Part shown: positions 61,095 through 64,000 of the stretch, one piece after another
Layout: each line of letters begins with the position of its first letter
How positions within the stretch are numbered: the stretch's first letter is position 1
Source of the DNA: Rostratula benghalensis
Lineage: Eukaryota; Chordata; Aves; Charadriiformes; Rostratulidae
Direction: 5' to 3'
Assembly (NCBI GenBank): GCA_013399305.1
Contig: VXAI01000140.1
Coordinates: 267,203-331,202 of the forward strand
Length of the DNA stretch: 64,000 bases
Translations under genes and position numbers: made by a program
Notes under the pieces: model-generated
Databases searched by the model: none
The model's input: the letters and a program-made list of their open reading frames with translations, nothing else
What the model was told of the DNA's origin: nothing

Positions 61095-64000
61095 TGCTGC
61101 CACTTACACTGGTACAAAAGAGGCATATTTTATAAAAACAGAAGAAGGGAAAGATTCAGCCCAGAACTTCAGATGCATTTTTAGTGGGAGGAATTACGAT
61201 AGGGACAGGACAAGCAGAAAGGGCTGCTCTGTGCCTCCCATTTCATATTTCCTCTTAGGTGACTTGAACCATCACCTCATTTTTTCCCGTCCCTCCACTT
61301 TCCAACTAGTTCAGGTCCTGGGACTACAAGAGCTGAAGAGTCCCAGCAGCTATAGAGACACCAGGGCAGCAGTATTTCAGCAAATGCAGAACTTAAGCAT
61401 GTTAGTAGCTTCTTTTATTTCTAAGGGATCTGCTGGAAAATGGCTTCAAGGGCCATAGCTGTCTTTGGGATACAGGTAAAACTATGACTCATGTATATAA
61501 AAATCACTGTACTAGTATAAAGGAACCCTCAGACATTGTTCAGTCACTTTTCATTAAGAATTTCTCACTGGGCTCATCTATGTAACTGTTACCTGATCAT
61601 GATCTCGTAGTATGATATAGCTAATTTAATGTTGCTGGTCACTGGAATCAGCTGCTGGATGTTTCTTGATTAAAAAATGCTGGACAATGAGTTCCCTTTT
61701 CAGACGCTAACATCTAATCACCAGCATTATAATTCCTCTTATATATATTACACATTCCTACCCACCTCATTCCTGGTCAGTGCAGGACACACTGAACTGC
61801 TGCCACAATGATACAGACGTTGCAAGACTCCCCTCCTCAGGGCTCCTACAGCACAGGAAGTCTTCTCTTTAGGTTTGTCAGATGTGACAGGCGGGCTGGT
61901 GGAACTGATTGGGAATTTGAAACAACACATACAGCTCTAAATAACCTACTTCATCTTCCCTTTTAGTTTTCAAGGTGTCCCAGGGAAAAAAAAAAAAAAA
62001 AAAAAAAAGAAAGAAAGAAAGAAAGAACAGATTGACAAGAATACAGAACCTGAGAACCTGATGCACATCTCTAGAAAGTAATTCCATAGAAAGACTTGTG
62101 CTACATATCAAAGCATATCAAAGTCGGCACAGAAAACCACTGTGTGGTATGAGTGGAAGGTCTTAAAAGAAAATGTTTCCTTCTAAGAGGCTCACAAAGA
62201 AGAAAGTAGGCTACTCAGGTAATCCCTGCATCAAGAGATTTTCTTCATGAAGATCATTAAGCACAACAGCTTCTTCTCACCCCATTTGTAGATCAGCCCA
62301 AGCAGTTTTAATCTCACTTTTCCCCCTATCACAGGACACAGTGTTTTCCACTTGAAGTTTTGAGACTGGAGTCTCATTTTGAGCTGCACAAAGCAGATGC
62401 TGAACTGACAAGCTCACTGAAATTTCTACCAAATTTCTGTGAAACGCACACATAAATAAAGCCTGTCAACACTTGCTGTTCAACACTGATTGCCAACATC
62501 TCACTATTCTCAAAATAAATACCTCCTACAGCTACTTTTAGTTGCCTGGAGTACTAGATCTTTAAATATAAGTTAAAAAATACAACTTCCAATATGGATT
62601 AATGATCTTTGCTTACCATTAGAGCTGAAGTCCAGCAGAAGTATCTGAAAGATCAAATCAAAATCAGTTGCCGTCTCTACATCGAACTGCTGGACTTCAG
62701 TTGACTTCAAATAGCCACCCATTCCACCTGATGGAGTGATTTGTGGCAGATTATTCTTCATGCACTTTTGCACACAGTAGTCAGTAGCACATTTCCAGGT
62801 TCTCTTAAATCCTGGGCAGAGGGTACCTCTTCCATTATTTCATTTTCTTTTTCTTGTCTCTTGTCTGAGTATCAGAAGCACTCAAAAACTATCTCAGGTA
62901 ATCATACATAAAAGGAGAACACATTCAGCTGTAATAAATACATATCCCATTTCAGAGCATTCTTTCTTTATAGGTTTGTTTGGTTTTTTTTTTCAAAAAA
63001 GAAAATAAGCAAGAGTCTTAAGGAACAGCAATATTCACTGTTAGTTTTAAAACGGACAGCAGGTTGTAAAATACCAGGGGAAAGCAGACATACACCTGCA
63101 AACATTAGTTCCTGTCTCAAGTCAGGTATCAAGCATTCTGGCACCCTGAGTTATCACCACAAGGAGTAGTATTTCACTAGACGTGAGTAACTCTGCAATG
63201 CAAAATTAGTTTTACTCAACTATCACACATTGAGTAGTGCTTGTGTTACTAATCACCTGAAGGACTTACCCCAAGGTTTTACTGAAGTGCATTAAACACC
63301 CAAAACGAGATTAACACAACAAGAAAACAGAAAAGGTATCTTTGAATACACATAGGTTCAGCTGGCAAACTCTATCCCAAAGATGCAGCCAAACGTTAGA
63401 CCACCAAGGTGTAGAAAATCCTGCTGTTTGATCATATCCTTCTTCCCTCAGCAATCACACAGCTCCGTAATCCAGAGTTTACATTTCCTCTGTCTGTGGG
63501 CTCATCACAAACTGTAATGTCCCTCTCCTTCCTGATACCAAAGCTGTAAAGAGCTAAATGCATGCAAAATCCCTTATGCCAGCAGTTCTGTGTAGAAATA
63601 CTCCAAAAGTATTAAGAGCTTTGAATTGGGTTTAGGCCATGCCTCTGTTGGCTGGACTCTGCCCACCAAGCCTGAGCAGCCACATTACTATTCCAGATAA
63701 ACTCACCAGTATCAGGAAAAAAGGTGTTTTATAGTATAATCCCACTTTCTAAACTCAACCACAAAAAGGCTAAAGTTAAAAGGGGCAGTGCCAGTTCAGT
63801 TGCTGATGGATAAGCAGGTCCTTTCAAGATTAACCAGACTCACTCAACTGCCCCAAAATCACTTACAAAGTCAAACCAAGCACTACCATCAGCCAATGAA
63901 ACCGTGCTATAGATCCCACTGCTCCCAGCCCTTAACCAGAAACCCAGAGGCCAGAATCCCACCTCAAGCAAGAGAGGCACATAACCACTTCTCCTTCAAA
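61095..64000. other. Unique sequence, no gene recognised
   Basis: No exon or interspersed repeat recognised. Contains the A23/GAAA microsatellite (61986-62028) and a T-run (about 62982-62993). Short open frames have no features. Confidence 0.5.
61986..62028. repeat. Poly-A then GAAA microsatellite
   Basis: An A23 run (61986-62008) passes into about five GAAA units. The pattern resembles microsatellites that grow from the A-tail of a retroposed copy, but I see no such copy upstream. Confidence 0.95.

Noticed and set aside
1..64000. CRISPR arrays, operons, phage or bacterial defence systems
   Set aside because: No regularly spaced repeats, no dense same-strand genes and no ribosome-binding-site pattern; CR1 elements show the DNA is avian.
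1..64000. Endogenous retrovirus with paired LTRs
   Set aside because: I found no pair of direct repeats of LTR length, no primer-binding site and no gag or pol motifs; the only RT motifs belong to CR1.

Overview
The window reads as vertebrate, almost certainly avian, nuclear DNA. The deciding evidence is at least thirteen copies of the CR1 LINE, several ending in the typical bird CR1 3' tail (a donor-like GGTCCCTTCCAA block, then short ATTCTGTG-type repeats). The sequence is AT-rich and CpG-poor, with many homopolymer tracts and a 37-base N gap (31839-31875) from assembly. I found no intact protein-coding gene, no convincing spliced exon, no tRNA or rRNA, no CRISPR and no bacterial-type operon. 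It is most simply a stretch of intergenic DNA or of a very long intron.

Layout. From 1 to about 5.4 kb the DNA is unique, with one AT-rich block that looks constrained. CR1 pieces follow at 5.4 and 7.7 kb. At 8.9-10.0 kb a younger CR1 that still encodes reverse-transcriptase motifs sits inside an older CR1. From 10 to 16.7 kb is unique sequence, then CR1 copies at 16.7 and 22.3 kb. At 26.7-27.5 kb on the minus strand is a decayed coding-like stretch I cannot name. More CR1 copies lie at 28.7, 32.7 and 35.4 kb, with a 29-bp minisatellite at 34.0 kb. At 39.8-40.6 kb two 48-bp near-identical arms face each other across 640 bp. A compositionally odd, possibly repetitive block lies at 41.8-42.2 kb, and more CR1 copies at 42.6, 48.8, 57.7 and 60.3 kb. 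A CpG cluster at 48.0-48.24 kb stands out from its surroundings. The last 3 kb holds a poly-A/GAAA microsatellite and otherwise unique sequence.

The CR1 copies fall into three groups by 3' end. Group 1 has the 'catggcaggg...gacctcc' type end (5370, 7739, 8934/9920, 16680, 28668, 35388, 57711). Group 2 has the 'ctctggcaggg' type end (8986, 22290, 42589, 48832, 60285). One copy is a more diverged type (32722). The nested pair shows that, at this site, a group 2 element inserted into a group 1 element.

I did not find a new multi-gene system. The observations most worth following are: the paired hairpins exactly at the internal deletion of the 9-kb CR1 (a fold-back repair scar); the 39.8/40.6-kb inverted repeat; the unrecognised pseudogene-like stretch at 26.7-27.5 kb; the CpG cluster at 48.0-48.24 kb; and a few blocks that may be conserved non-coding elements. 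Regulatory proposals are inferences from composition and motif content only.
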